From positions 310,001 to 374,000 of the forward strand of contig NZ_QKNX01000002.1 in NCBI RefSeq assembly GCF_005239135.1: 64,000 bases of DNA. Reading direction: 5' to 3'. Below are positions 1-8,485 of the stretch, one piece after another. Positions within the stretch are counted from its first letter, which is position 1. Each line of letters opens with the position of its first letter. The notes under the pieces are model-generated. The model was not told where the DNA came from. It searched no databases and saw nothing but the letters and a program-made list of their open reading frames with translations. The position numbers were made by a program, and so were the translations under genes. The DNA is from Natronomonas salsuginis (GTDB lineage Archaea > Halobacteriota > Halobacteria > Halobacteriales > Haloarculaceae).

Positions 1-133
1 GGTGATACCGACCGGCTTCGGCCTCGTCGGGATCGACTCGGTCGCGGAACGACGTCGGCTGTCGCTGAAACGAGCCGTCCTCGTCGGTGGCTTCGTACTC
101 GCTTACCCACTCGCCGTCGACGAACTGATGCAT
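1..133 (-). CDS. Glutathionyl-hydroquinone reductase-like protein (GST superfamily), N-terminal fragment
   Basis: Only the first 44 codons are in the window; the gene runs off the left edge. The start is the ATG at 133-131. The visible residues begin MHQFVDGEW, continue with an acidic EATDEDGSF segment and a TSFRDRV motif, and end in EAGRYH. This is the opening of the YqjG/ECM4 type of glutathione S-transferase, where the next segment would carry the redox cysteine (SxxCPWAHR). In that family the enzyme reduces glutathionyl-hydroquinones; haloarchaea lack glutathione, so another thiol such as gamma-glutamylcysteine may be used (inference). It is divergent from the yjbQ gene, and the two share a roughly 155 bp promoter region. 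The active site cannot be checked here. Confidence 0.75.
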   Translation of the reverse strand, partial: MHQFVDGEWVSEYEATDEDGSFQRQPTSFRDRVDPDEAEAGRYH

Positions 134-288
134 ACTTCGGGTAGGCGTCGAGCACGGATAGGTGTCCGGTCGGAGACGGATCCTTGCCGGATTCAGTATG
201 GACGTCGTCCGTGATGTGGAGTTTGCCGGCAGACACGCGCCCGATACCGTGAGCTAGCACTTAGTCGAACCGGAACCTACGACACCCC

Positions 289-675
289 ATGAACGTATCC
301 ACCGAGCACCGGATCGACGTCGTCGACGTGACCGAGCGAGTCGAAGCCGAACTTCCGGCCGTCGATCACGGACTCTGTACGGTGTTCGTCGAACACACGA
401 CGGCGGCGCTCTCGATCAACGAAGCCGAACCGCACCTAGTGGACGACATCGAGGCGTTCGTCGCCGAGCTGTCCGCCTCGGACGGCTGGAAACACGACGC
501 GCTCGACGGCAACGCCGATTCACATCTCCGGTCATCGCTGTTCGGTCGCAGCGTCTGCGTCCCGATACGCGACGGGAAACTGGCGTTGGGAACGTGGCAG
601 TCGGTTTTGCTGATCGAGTGCGACGGTCCCCGGACCCGGTCGCTATCGGTGACTGCGACGCCGAGCGTCGAGTAG
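289..675 (+). CDS. YjbQ family protein (UPF0047)
   Basis: This 128-residue protein matches the usual length of the YjbQ/UPF0047 family, a small trimeric fold with a metal- or phosphate-binding histidine cluster. The motif VEHTTAALSINE lies at residues 35-46, and a DGNADSHLRSSLFG segment at about 72-85 supplies more conserved His/Asp/Asn residues. The closing LGTWQSVLLIECDGPR is also typical. Some bacterial members have weak thiamine-phosphate synthase activity, but the physiological role is unsettled. It is monocistronic in appearance, 69 bp upstream of the DehI-family gene on the same strand. Confidence 0.9.
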   Translation: MNVSTEHRIDVVDVTERVEAELPAVDHGLCTVFVEHTTAALSINEAEPHLVDDIEAFVAELSASDGWKHDALDGNADSHLRSSLFGRSVCVPIRDGKLALGTWQSVLLIECDGPRTRSLSVTATPSVE

Positions 676-744
676 AGTGCGGCGCGGAAAGCCGCGTACA
701 CCCCAGCAGCAGCTTTTTGCGCTGTTCCCGTCTCTCATCGGAGA

Positions 745-1629
745 ATGGACACGAGCAAACAGCTGTACGAGCACGAGGCGACCGGGTGGAAGCGCGGGCT
801 CTACGACGACGTCAAGCACACGTTTCGAGCGCCGATCGTCAACTGGATATTCCGGACGACGATGGCGAACCATCCCGAGTTCGTCCGCCACATGTGGGGG
901 CAGGTGAAGCCGGCGTTTCAGACGCGAGCGTTCGGCCGCGTCTCGATCGAGTATCGCGACGCCGTGTTGGGTGCCGTCGAGTCAGAACGCGACCTCCCGG
1001 CGTACGGTCGAGAGGAGATCGACGTCTCGCCGGCCGAATACGCGGAACTCCGCCGACAGCTCGCGACGTTCGACGTGGTCGCACCGCGGCTCGCGGTGTT
1101 GTTCGAACTCGTCGACCGATCGCTCTCCGAGCAGCCGGTCGGAACGGCGACGATGGACGCGTCGAGCGCGACCGAACCGTTGCCGCCGGCGCTCGACCGG
1201 GACCGGGGAGCACCGCCGACGCTTGCGGCGTTCGACGATCCGCCGACCGACCTCGCCGGAACGATCGAGTCGATCCGGGCGTTTCACGGCATCGACGAGG
1301 GGCTCCCCAGCGTCCACCGATGTCTGGCGCAGTGGCCCGAGTATCTCTCGCGGGCCTGGACAGATATCGAGCCGGCGCTCCGGGACGAGACGTTCGACGA
1401 CGGTCGTGCTGCTGCTCGCCGAGTCGTCGAGGAATACGTCGGGTCGCTTCCGTACGTGCCGCAGCTCGGGGCGGACGTGTTAGCTTCGCGCGGACTGGAC
1501 GAGGACGCGATCGAGGAGCTCCGCGCGCTGTTCAGGGAGTTCAACCGCGGCGCGATCGAGACGGTCGTCCCGTCGATCCACGTGTTTGCGGACACGCTGA
1601 GAGTCGCGGGACGACGGGACGGCTGGTGA
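745..1629 (+). CDS. DehI-family halocarboxylic acid dehalogenase
   Basis: A 294-residue protein of the group I (DehI) haloacid dehalogenase family, which hydrolyses D- and L-2-haloalkanoic acids without a covalent enzyme-substrate ester. Family members have two tandem, similar halves. Here the segment near residues 45-75 (HPEFVRHMWGQVKPAFQTRA) is echoed near 195-215 (QWPEYLSRAWTDIEPALRDE), which shows the internal duplication directly. A proline/alanine-rich linker joins the halves around residues 135-160. The protein has no signal peptide and should be cytosolic. I did not locate the catalytic aspartate with certainty. It converges on a fluoroacetyl-CoA-thioesterase-like gene that ends 24 bp downstream. 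Substrate range in haloarchaea is not established, so activity on halogenated acids is inferred from family. Confidence 0.78.
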   Translation: MDTSKQLYEHEATGWKRGLYDDVKHTFRAPIVNWIFRTTMANHPEFVRHMWGQVKPAFQTRAFGRVSIEYRDAVLGAVESERDLPAYGREEIDVSPAEYAELRRQLATFDVVAPRLAVLFELVDRSLSEQPVGTATMDASSATEPLPPALDRDRGAPPTLAAFDDPPTDLAGTIESIRAFHGIDEGLPSVHRCLAQWPEYLSRAWTDIEPALRDETFDDGRAAARRVVEEYVGSLPYVPQLGADVLASRGLDEDAIEELRALFREFNRGAIETVVPSIHVFADTLRVAGRRDGW

Positions 1630-1653
1630 GCCGGCACGTTCGCACGTGCGGCG

Positions 1654-2103
1654 TCAGGGGTCTTCGGCATCGATCCGGTCGAGGAACGCCTCGCGCTCGA
1701 CCACCCGAAGCGTGTTCACCACCTCGCCGACAAGTTGGTCCGAGTCGACGAGAGACAGCGTCCCCTCGATCGTGAGCGTCCGGTCCGTCACGTCGGTCAG
1801 TTCCGTTCGAACGAGCACGGAACGGTCGACCGAGACGGCTCGACGGTGTCGAACCTCCGCGCTCGTTCCGGCGACACCGGTGCCGTCGGGGAGCGTCCCA
1901 CGCAGCGATTCGCGGCCCAGAAACTCGACTTCGGCGAGCAGTTGTGGCGTGCCGAGCACCCGCATCGAATCCCCGTCGTCAGCGTCGGCTGCGGCGGGCA
2001 AGCCGGGGGGATGCTTCTGTGTGCCGAATAGGTGTGTCGTGTGGCGACGCTCGACGCGAAACGTCCGCTCGGCGGTGATTCCGGGGCGCGGGAGACCGTC
2101 CAT
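1654..2103 (-). CDS. Hotdog-fold thioesterase of the fluoroacetyl-CoA thioesterase (FlK) type
   Basis: A 149-residue single hotdog-domain protein. FlK of Streptomyces cattleya uses a Thr42-Glu50-His76 triad. Here the segment VLGTPQLLAEVEF places Thr52 and Glu60 eight residues apart, and AEVRHRRAV places His86 twenty-six residues after the Glu, so the spacing is the same as in FlK. The N-terminal 45 residues include a glycine/aspartate-rich stretch that may be a surface loop. It should cleave small acyl-CoA thioesters in the cytosol; the substrate cannot be read from sequence. It faces the DehI-family gene tail to tail, which suggests handling of toxic halo-acids, but the two genes are not in one operon. 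Confidence 0.75.
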   Translation of the reverse strand: MDGLPRPGITAERTFRVERRHTTHLFGTQKHPPGLPAAADADDGDSMRVLGTPQLLAEVEFLGRESLRGTLPDGTGVAGTSAEVRHRRAVSVDRSVLVRTELTDVTDRTLTIEGTLSLVDSDQLVGEVVNTLRVVEREAFLDRIDAEDP

Positions 2104-2329
2104 GGCTGCCGGACGGGCGGGCGGACGGGTAATAGTGATTGCGTCGGTCGGCGGAGCGTGGCCATCCCTACCGACTGAGAATCACGGCCGGATTCAGGGT
2201 CAGTGGCCGGCGTCGGGCGGCGATTTACCACTCGTATAACAAAGTCGCTCTCGTCGGTATACAGCGTATGTTCTCGCGATCGTGCGACGAAACAGCGGTG
2301 GGCCACGCGTTCGCGGAGGCAGAGTCGTG

Positions 2330-3475
2330 ATGGCCACGACGGAGCGAATTCTGCTCAAAAACGGGCGTGTCGTCACGCCCGACCGCGTCATCGAGGGCGG
2401 GTGCGTCGTCATCTCCGGGTCGCGAATCGAAACCGTCGAGACGGCGTCGAGGGCGTCGGACGTGTCGGCGACGACGACGATCGACGTCGAGGGGCGCGTC
2501 GTGATGCCGGGCTTGGTCGACCTACACGGTGACGACATCGAACAGCAGTATCATCCGCGGGCGGAGGCACGGGTGGACACCGCAACGGCGCTGGTCACGA
2601 CCGATCGACTCAATCTGTGCAACGGCGTGACGACGAAGTTCCACGCGATCGCCTTCGAGGACGATCCGACCGAGACCCGGAGCCCGGAGGGCGCCACGGA
2701 GCTCTGTCAGGAAATTTCGAGCGCCGAGTACACGCTCGGGGACCAACGCGTCCACGCACGCTGTGAACTCACGACTGAGAGCGTCTCCGCCGTCGAGCGA
2801 TTGATCGACGACGTTGCTGTCGATCTCGTCTCGGTGATGCACCACGCACCCGGCGATGGACAGTTCGACGAGGCTGGCTTCGAACGACACTACACGGCGA
2901 ACCGGAACTGTTCGACCGAGGAGATCGAGACGTTCGCGATGAAGCGGCGCACGGCGTCGCAAACGGTTCTCAGGAGCCAACTCGAGCGCGTAGCAGAGCT
3001 CGCGCACTCGCGGGGGATTCCGTTGGCCTCTCACGACGACGAGACGCCGCCGCGCGTCGACGCCATGGCGGACCTCGGCGTCGAACTGAGCGAGTATCCG
3101 ATAACGCTCGCCGCGGCGAGACGGGCCACAGAGCGCGGGCTCACGACGGTGATGGGAGCGCCGAATCTGGTCCGCGGACACAGTCTGTGGGGAAATCTGG
3201 GCGTTCGAACCGCGATCGATCACGGTGCGGTTGACGTTCTGTGCAGCGATTATCATCCTCCGTCGCTGCTCGCGGCACCGTTCGTCGAGACGGGCGAGTC
3301 GCTGGTTGATCGCGTCCGACGTGTGACCGCCGCTCCGGCCACCGCGGTCGGACTGACGGATCGCGGCCGACTCGAACCCGGTGCGAGAGCCGACGTGATC
3401 GTCGTCGACCCGCACCCGATCCCGACGATCGAGCGCGTTTTCGTCGAGGGGGCAGACGCGCTTCGGGCCGGATGA
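2330..3475 (+). CDS. phnM: Alpha-D-ribose 1-methylphosphonate 5-triphosphate diphosphatase (PhnM)
   Basis: An amidohydrolase-superfamily enzyme of about 381 residues, the normal PhnM length. In the C-P lyase pathway PhnM removes pyrophosphate from ribose methylphosphonate triphosphate. The N-terminal beta-domain ends in a VVMPGLVDLHGDDIEQ motif at about residues 55-70, the PhnM form of the metal-binding HxD region. Other expected elements are an SHDDETP segment in the middle and a CSDYHPPSLL motif near residue 305. A glycine-rich ADVIVVDP strand closes the barrel domain. The start was placed at the ATG preceding ATTERILLKNGR; an in-frame GTG sits directly before it. No other phn gene lies nearby, so PhnM is an orphan in this window. 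Confidence 0.9.
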   Translation: MATTERILLKNGRVVTPDRVIEGGCVVISGSRIETVETASRASDVSATTTIDVEGRVVMPGLVDLHGDDIEQQYHPRAEARVDTATALVTTDRLNLCNGVTTKFHAIAFEDDPTETRSPEGATELCQEISSAEYTLGDQRVHARCELTTESVSAVERLIDDVAVDLVSVMHHAPGDGQFDEAGFERHYTANRNCSTEEIETFAMKRRTASQTVLRSQLERVAELAHSRGIPLASHDDETPPRVDAMADLGVELSEYPITLAAARRATERGLTTVMGAPNLVRGHSLWGNLGVRTAIDHGAVDVLCSDYHPPSLLAAPFVETGESLVDRVRRVTAAPATAVGLTDRGRLEPGARADVIVVDPHPIPTIERVFVEGADALRAG

Positions 3476-3638
3476 ACTGCTCGACGAAACCATCCAATCG
3501 GTGCCATGAGCGGGCGAAACTCGATACCGCGTCCACGCGTCGCTTATTTCACCTCAGAAGGCGTGAAATAGCCCTCAAGCAACTGCGTAGTGATTCTCAT
3601 AAGAGTTATACGATATGGCAATAACGTGGAGGTAGTCA

Positions 3639-3965
3639 ATGAGCGACGAATTCAAGACACCATCCATGCCGGAACGTGATCTCATCACGGCCACCGATGA
3701 GACGAATGTCGTTCGCGCACAGTACGAGTGGTCCTCGACGGATCCCTCGACGGCGGTCATCGAAGCCGTTTCCGCGGTCGTCGAGCGAGAACCGACCAAG
3801 ATCGAACCGCTGTACAGCACCATCGATCCGGACGCGCTGAACGCGGCCATTCGGTCGGGGTCGGATGCCGCGACCACCGTGTCGTTTCCCTTTGCCGGTC
3901 GGCGCGTGACCGTACACGGAACAGGGGAGATTGCCGTCCGATCGGGAACACAGAACTTCGAGTAG
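3639..3965 (+). CDS. HalOD1 output-domain protein (left flank of glycan locus)
   Basis: A 108-residue soluble acidic protein made almost entirely of one HalOD1 domain, a haloarchaeal output domain often found at the end of signalling proteins or alone. Landmarks are the aromatic strand VVRAQYEWSSTDPSTAVIEA (about 25-45), IEPLYSTIDPDALNAAIRSG (about 53-72) and a closing GRRVTVHGTGEIAVR strand. A clear Shine-Dalgarno GGAGG sits at 3628-3632, six bases before the ATG, which is unusual in a region of leaderless genes. The next gene is a DUF7344 regulator. A second HalOD1 protein stands at the other end of the locus. The function is probably regulatory (inference). Confidence 0.82.
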   Translation: MSDEFKTPSMPERDLITATDETNVVRAQYEWSSTDPSTAVIEAVSAVVEREPTKIEPLYSTIDPDALNAAIRSGSDAATTVSFPFAGRRVTVHGTGEIAVRSGTQNFE

Positions 3966-4132
3966 GAAGACCATTCTGCGGAGACATCGCTGAAACGGAG
4001 AGCGAGAGCGATCGGGGGGATCTCGGCGGGGACCGTGTTCTGAGGACTCGTGAGGTAGTCGACACCTAACAAAGCGGCTGTCCGGAGAACGTACAGTCGG
4101 CACCACGCACGATCGGGCTACTCTCGAAAACG

Positions 4133-4660
4133 ATGGACACAGAATCAACGAAACTTCCCCAGGACACGGCGTTCGATCTGTTGAGCAACGGTCGACGGCG
4201 CCTGCTCTTACGGCGTCTGCAGGGCACCGACGGGATCGAACTCGGCGAGTTGGCGACGGAGCTAGCGGCCATCGAGAACGATCGCTCTCCCGAGGAGCTT
4301 TCGGCACAGCAGCGAAAACGAACCTACGTGTCGTTGTACCAAACGCACGTCCCGAAACTGGAGGACTCCGGCGTGGTCACCTTCGATCCGGAATCAGGGC
4401 TCGTCAGTCCGACCGATCGCGTCGACGGGCTCGTCGCGTACTTCGATACGGAGACGAACGACGTCTCCTGGCACCGGGTGTATCTCGTCGTCGCCATCGT
4501 GGGGCTGTTCGTGTACGCCCTCGCAAGCCTCCTCGGAACCCAACTCGTGCGCCCGATCTACGTCGGAACGGTCGTTCTGATCGGGATCGTCGTCGTGAGC
4601 CTCGTCCACCGGCGGTACGCCGCCCATTCCGACGCACCGACGCCAGCGATTCCGGAGTGA
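4133..4660 (+). CDS. DUF7344 winged-helix protein with two membrane segments
   Basis: A 175-residue protein. Residues about 10-105 form the haloarchaeal DUF7344 winged helix: AFDLLSNGRRRLLLRRL helix, then the hallmark QQRKRTYVSLYQTHVPKLED and a wing ending in a VVTFDPESG strand. Two hydrophobic segments follow, VYLVVAIVGLFVYALASLL and VGTVVLIGIVVVSLV, so the DNA-binding domain would be tethered to the cytoplasmic face of the membrane. It lies directly upstream of the glycan genes and has a paralogue at 33100-33780 on the far side. A role in controlling the locus is inferred from position. Confidence 0.82.
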   Translation: MDTESTKLPQDTAFDLLSNGRRRLLLRRLQGTDGIELGELATELAAIENDRSPEELSAQQRKRTYVSLYQTHVPKLEDSGVVTFDPESGLVSPTDRVDGLVAYFDTETNDVSWHRVYLVVAIVGLFVYALASLLGTQLVRPIYVGTVVLIGIVVVSLVHRRYAAHSDAPTPAIPE

Positions 4661-4900
4661 GCGTCCGACGGCTCGCCACGGAACGGACTGCAATGTTGAA
4701 ACGACGGGCGATCCACTGGGCTGTACAGTACATTTATCATCGTTGGCACGAGATATCAAGACGGCACCTCCGTACTCGCCTGTCAGCCTGTGTGCCAGCA
4801 CCTGCGGGCGCGCTTCGGGGGGCCTTTTCTGATGGAGACTCGTTCAGCAGGCGTAGAAACCGACGATGAGCGCCCGAACCGGCGATTAGCCGATATATAC

Positions 4901-4907
4901 TATTTAA
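4901..4907 (+). promoter_or_regulatory. TATA box for the oxidoreductase gene at 4930
   Basis: The sequence TATTTAA, within an AT-rich run that starts near 4892, ends 22 bp before the ATG at 4930. The spacing predicts a leaderless or nearly leaderless transcript, the usual haloarchaeal arrangement. It marks a start point for transcription of the glycan locus. Confidence 0.6.
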
Positions 4908-4929
4908 CCGCGTCGGTGTAGTTGACCCG

Positions 4930-6108
4930 ATGACATATCGTGTTGCGATAGTGGGAACCGGGGCGAATCCGGAGACACGCGGCCGCGATGGGTACGCGAT
5001 GGCGTACCGCCACGCGAAGGGGTACGAGCGCCTCGAATCGTGTTCGCTCGTCGCGTGTGCGGACATCGTCCGGGAGAACGCGGAGGCCTTCGCCGAACAC
5101 CACGATATTGAGGAGGTGTACGAGGACCACGAGGAGATGTTGGCGGCGGTAGAGCCCGACATCGTCAGCGTCTGCGTTCCGCCGGCGATCCACGCGGAGT
5201 TGGTTATCGACTGTGCGCGAGCACCGGGCGTCGAGGCCGTTCACTGTGAGAAGCCGATGGCCACCACGTGGGCGGACTGTCGGCGGATGGTGGCGATCTG
5301 TGAGGCCGAGAGCGTCCAGTTGACCATCGACCACCAGCGTCGGTTCGCGATGCCGGTGGTACGCGCGAAGGAACTGCTCGCAGCCGGGGAGATCGGGGAG
5401 CTACGGCGGCTCGAGTGGTCCGAAGTGAACCTCTTCGACGCCGGGTCTCACCTGTTCGATCTCTGCGATCTGTTCACCGACGGCGAGCGGGTCGAGTGGG
5501 TTCTCGCCGGGATCGATTACGCGCGCGAGAACCGGTGGTTCGGGGCGATCAACGAGACGCGAGCGATCTCACAGTGGCGGTACGGTGACGGGACGATGGG
5601 GTTCGCCTCGACCGCCGAAGAGGGGCCGACGCTGGTGGACGCGTACTGCAGACTCGTCGGTACCGAGGGCGAAATCGAGATCCAACCCGACGGTGGACCG
5701 CCGCTGCGGATGCGAACCGACGGAGGGTGGAAATCTATCGACACGGCCAACGAGACGGTGTACAGCTACTCGCCGGGCATCGTTACGGCGACGGCAAAGA
5801 AACTCGCGGGTGTGCTCCCGGTGACGATCGAGCGATTCGAGGACCCCCCGACGCACTACGAGCGGGCGATCGAACACCTCGTCTCGTCGCTCTCGTCGGG
5901 CGAAGAGCCGACCATATCCGGTCAGTCCGTGCTTCGGGGGACCGAACTCGTGTTCGCGAGTTGGCAATCGGCCCGTCAGCGTGGACGAGTTCATCTCCCA
6001 CTCGAGATCGACGACAATCCGCTCGAGGCGATGTACGAGGCAGGCGCACTGAACGCACCGAGAGAAACCGAGACGGACGCGACAGAGGGGGAACTGGCAG
6101 CCGACTAA
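4930..6108 (+). CDS. Gfo/Idh/MocA family NAD(P)-dependent oxidoreductase
   Basis: A 392-residue sugar-type dehydrogenase. A Rossmann fold opens with YRVAIVGTGANPETRGRDGY, continues through a DIVSVCVPPAIHAEL strand (about residues 77-91), and reaches the family signature CEKPMATTW near 107-115. The C-terminal alpha/beta domain begins after DHQRRFAMPVVRAK (about 134-147). Such enzymes oxidise, epimerise or dehydrate (often nucleotide-linked) sugars and are common in polysaccharide clusters. Substrate cannot be assigned. It is the first structural gene after the DUF7344 regulator, with its own TATA box, and probably makes or modifies a sugar precursor for the locus. Confidence 0.85.
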   Translation: MTYRVAIVGTGANPETRGRDGYAMAYRHAKGYERLESCSLVACADIVRENAEAFAEHHDIEEVYEDHEEMLAAVEPDIVSVCVPPAIHAELVIDCARAPGVEAVHCEKPMATTWADCRRMVAICEAESVQLTIDHQRRFAMPVVRAKELLAAGEIGELRRLEWSEVNLFDAGSHLFDLCDLFTDGERVEWVLAGIDYARENRWFGAINETRAISQWRYGDGTMGFASTAEEGPTLVDAYCRLVGTEGEIEIQPDGGPPLRMRTDGGWKSIDTANETVYSYSPGIVTATAKKLAGVLPVTIERFEDPPTHYERAIEHLVSSLSSGEEPTISGQSVLRGTELVFASWQSARQRGRVHLPLEIDDNPLEAMYEAGALNAPRETETDATEGELAAD

Positions 6109-6261
6109 ACGCGGGACTGAAAACCGCAACCCGGCCGTTCGATCGTCCTCCGTAGGAGTCGGACGGGGCAAAAGAGCCGCTGTTCCCGATCGGTAAGACG
6201 CGATTACCGGCCTACACATAACATATCGGGACAGTCACGTATCGCGAAACATGTAATAAAC

Positions 6262-6309
6262 AAAACACTTATCCCAATTAGGTGCAGATTACCGACCGCA
6301 TGGCACACA
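6262..6309 (+). repeat. Conserved promoter/start block, copy 1
   Basis: About 48 bp covering the promoter, the start codon (6300) and the first three codons of the secreted protein downstream. It is closely matched at 20768-20815 upstream of the other Tat-signal gene. Differences are few and lie mostly between the ACTTAT box and CAGATTACC; the tract ACCGCATGGCACACAGG differs at one position or none. It contains a TATA-like CACTTAT about 30 bp before the ATG. Confidence 0.65.
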
Positions 6310-6782
6310 GGCGGACACAGGAGACAAGTACGGACGCGCCCGATCCGGAGCGAACGACGGGAGAGAGCGACGATACGTTCAGCTTACCGCGCAGGCGGTA
6401 CGTTCGAAACGGGGCCGCGACGCTCGCAGCGCTCGTCGGCATCGCGGGACGAACCACAGCACGGCCCACGGCCGGGGAGACGGAACACCACGTCCTGATT
6501 CAGGGGACAGAGGCGGTGTCGAGATACGAACTCACCGTGGACGGCGAGCTCAAACCCGAGCGTAGAGCGAGCGAGGGCGCGAGTGCCCGGATCTCCGGGA
6601 GCAGCGCCGAGGGCGTCGTGAGAGACGGAAGCCGACGGTACCGATTCAGCGGTGGGATTCGGGACGTGGCGGTCGACGGCGACGCCGATATCTACGTCGC
6701 GACCGAACGGATCGATCCGGCGCAGGACGGCATCGAACTGCTCCGTCGGGACGTTCCGGATTTCAGCGGGCGACCCCGCTGA
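6300..6782 (+). CDS. Tat-exported small protein with haloarchaeal beta-rich domain
   Basis: A 160-residue predicted exported protein. A polar N-terminus is followed by LPRRRYVRNGAATLAALVGI, a Tat-type signal (residues about 30-50) ending near TTARPTAG. The mature part is about 105 residues, with alternating short strands: HVLIQGTEAVSRYELTVDG, SGSSAEGVVRDGSRRYRFSG and DVAVDGDADIYVATERIDP. Similar SGSS/FSGDI-type domains occur on secreted haloarchaeal surface proteins, sometimes repeated. The start at 6300 is preferred over an in-frame ATG at 6282 because the leader and first codons are conserved with 20768-20815. The function is unknown; it may bind surface polysaccharide (inference). Confidence 0.7.
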   Translation: MAHRRTQETSTDAPDPERTTGESDDTFSLPRRRYVRNGAATLAALVGIAGRTTARPTAGETEHHVLIQGTEAVSRYELTVDGELKPERRASEGASARISGSSAEGVVRDGSRRYRFSGGIRDVAVDGDADIYVATERIDPAQDGIELLRRDVPDFSGRPR

Positions 6783-6899
6783 GCGTCGGTCACGGACAGC
6801 GGAGAGCGTCGCCGTGGCTGGAACCTTGAGATCCGGAGCGGTCCGCGGACGGATAGCACCATCATAACTATCGGCCGATCACGACAGCTTCGGACACGA

Positions 6900-7493
6900 A
6901 TGTGGCCCTGGGAGCACGTCCTCTTCGCGTACATCTTTCTCTCGCTGTACATGCACGTCCGCCACCGGGCTCCGCCGGAACACCGCCCGACCGTGCTACT
7001 CGCGTTCGGATCGCTCTTTCCCGACCTCGTCGACAAGCCGCTGGCGTGGCAGTACGGGCTGTTCGAAACCGGATGGGGGATCGCACACTCGGTGTTCGTC
7101 GCAACCGCCGTCTCGTTGCTCGGCTACGTGGTGACGAGGCGGGCCAGCGCCGGGCGGGTCGGCGTCGGGTTCGGCGTGGGGTATCTCCTCCACCTCGTCG
7201 GGGATGTGATCCCGGCCTCGCTCTCGAGGGGGCGGCTGTATCTCGACCCCGTCCTGTGGCCGTTCGGGGATCCAATCACCGACATGGCGCACGAGTCGTT
7301 CCTCGGCGGCGTCGGGACGCTTTTGTTCGAGTACACGACGCAGCTCCTCGCACTGGAGATCACGCCGATCGTCGTGTTACAACTCGGGTCGGTCGCCCTC
7401 GGCGGGGCGCTGTGGATCTACGACGGTTGCCCGGGGCTCCGGGGTATCGTCGTGTGGATCCACCGCTCGATCGTCCGAGACGGGTCAGCGTGA
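6900..7493 (+). CDS. YdjM/DUF457-type membrane metal-dependent hydrolase
   Basis: A 197-residue polytopic membrane protein. It starts MWPWEHVLFAYIFLSLYMH, has the motif FGSLFPDLVDKPL at about 39-51, and then HSVF (about 64-67) and LLHLVGDVIP (about 97-106). These scattered His/Asp residues in membrane context define the YdjM/DUF457 family of inner-membrane hydrolases. About four or five hydrophobic segments are visible. Its substrate is unknown. It converges with the isomerase gene, and the coding regions overlap by 9 bp at their 3' ends. Confidence 0.85.
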   Translation: MWPWEHVLFAYIFLSLYMHVRHRAPPEHRPTVLLAFGSLFPDLVDKPLAWQYGLFETGWGIAHSVFVATAVSLLGYVVTRRASAGRVGVGFGVGYLLHLVGDVIPASLSRGRLYLDPVLWPFGDPITDMAHESFLGGVGTLLFEYTTQLLALEITPIVVLQLGSVALGGALWIYDGCPGLRGIVVWIHRSIVRDGSA

Positions 7494-8411
7494 TCGAGGA
7501 CGCTCCTCGACCGGAACCTCGCTACCGAGGAGATCGATTCCGCGCTGGATCGTACCCGCTGGATCGGCCGCCGTGTCGTCCTCGAAGACCAACCACTCGG
7601 CGTCCGTTTCGCGTGCGGCCGCGACCGCTCCCGAGAGATCGACGATGCCCTCGCCCGGCGAGGTCGAACGATAGGTTCTCGGGAAGCGCCGCGCGATCGC
7701 GACGTCGGAGACGTGGACGGACACCAATCGGTCGCCGAGCAGTTCGAACACCGACGTCGGATCGTACCCGGCGGCGACGACCCATCCCACGTCGATCTCG
7801 AACGTGAGTCCGGGCGAGGTCCGTTCGAGGAGCCGTCCGAAGCCGGTTCGATCCGAGATATCGTCACCGGAGACGAGGAGTCGCCCGAGCGCGGTCGCCG
7901 TTCGATGCCAGCCGTCCATCGGAAGTGGCACGGCGGTCACCGCGGACGGGACGAACCGATCGAGTGGCGGTGAAAAGGAGTGTCGGGCGTTGTGGTACGT
8001 GAACTCGATATTGTCCATCTCGAAGCGCTCGACGAGCGTCGTGAGCCGGTCCGCGAGCGCGTCCGTCCGCCCCGTCGTTCGGAAGTGTCCCGAGCCGGCG
8101 TGGGGGACGACGACCCGACGACAACCCGCGGTCCGACACCGATCGACGATCGCTTCGGGGTTCTCCTCGATCCGCCCCAGACCGACGTGGGCGGCGACCG
8201 GGGCGATCCCCGTCTCATCGAGGGCTGATCGAACGGTGTGCGGATCGGTTTCGAGGAACCGACCGGCGAATTCGACGCCCTCGTACCCCGCGGCAGCGAC
8301 GCGACGGATCGTCTCGGGGAGCGGTTCGGTGGCCGTCCTGAGAGAGTGAAGCTGGATCGCCGATCGGGGCGATGACGAGCGTGCGGTCGCCGGGAGAGAC
8401 TCCGATATCAT
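7485..8411 (-). CDS. Sugar phosphate isomerase/epimerase (TIM barrel, AP-endonuclease 2 family)
   Basis: About 308 residues. After a short N-terminal tail the barrel opens with SAIQLHSLRTATEPLPETIRR and AGYEGVEFAGRF. Likely metal ligands follow the family pattern: Glu in the EFAGRF strand, His in VVVPHAGSGHF, Glu in GLTFEIDVGWVV, His in LVSVHVSDVA and Glu in EWLVFEDDTA. Family members isomerise or epimerise sugars or inositols. The chosen ATG at 8411-8409 begins MISESLPATARS; a longer in-frame extension upstream lacks family resemblance. It lies downstream of, and probably co-transcribed with, the GT4 gene at 8486-9619. Confidence 0.82.
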   Translation of the reverse strand: MISESLPATARSSSPRSAIQLHSLRTATEPLPETIRRVAAAGYEGVEFAGRFLETDPHTVRSALDETGIAPVAAHVGLGRIEENPEAIVDRCRTAGCRRVVVPHAGSGHFRTTGRTDALADRLTTLVERFEMDNIEFTYHNARHSFSPPLDRFVPSAVTAVPLPMDGWHRTATALGRLLVSGDDISDRTGFGRLLERTSPGLTFEIDVGWVVAAGYDPTSVFELLGDRLVSVHVSDVAIARRFPRTYRSTSPGEGIVDLSGAVAAARETDAEWLVFEDDTAADPAGTIQRGIDLLGSEVPVEERPRSR

Positions 8412-8485
8412 TGGGTCACGTCGGCCCAGGAGACTCTTGGTAATGGATGGCTTATCGTCGCCAACGCCGAGCGCGGGGGACGATC

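Noticed and set aside
2-214. Forward 70-codon frame at the left edge
   Set aside because: It is the opposite strand of the glutathionyl-hydroquinone reductase-like start, which has recognisable family residues.
594-1775. Long overlapping frame (393 codons) across the DehI gene
   Set aside because: Arginine/proline-rich shadow composition with no family resemblance; the DehI frame has clear motifs and an internal duplication.
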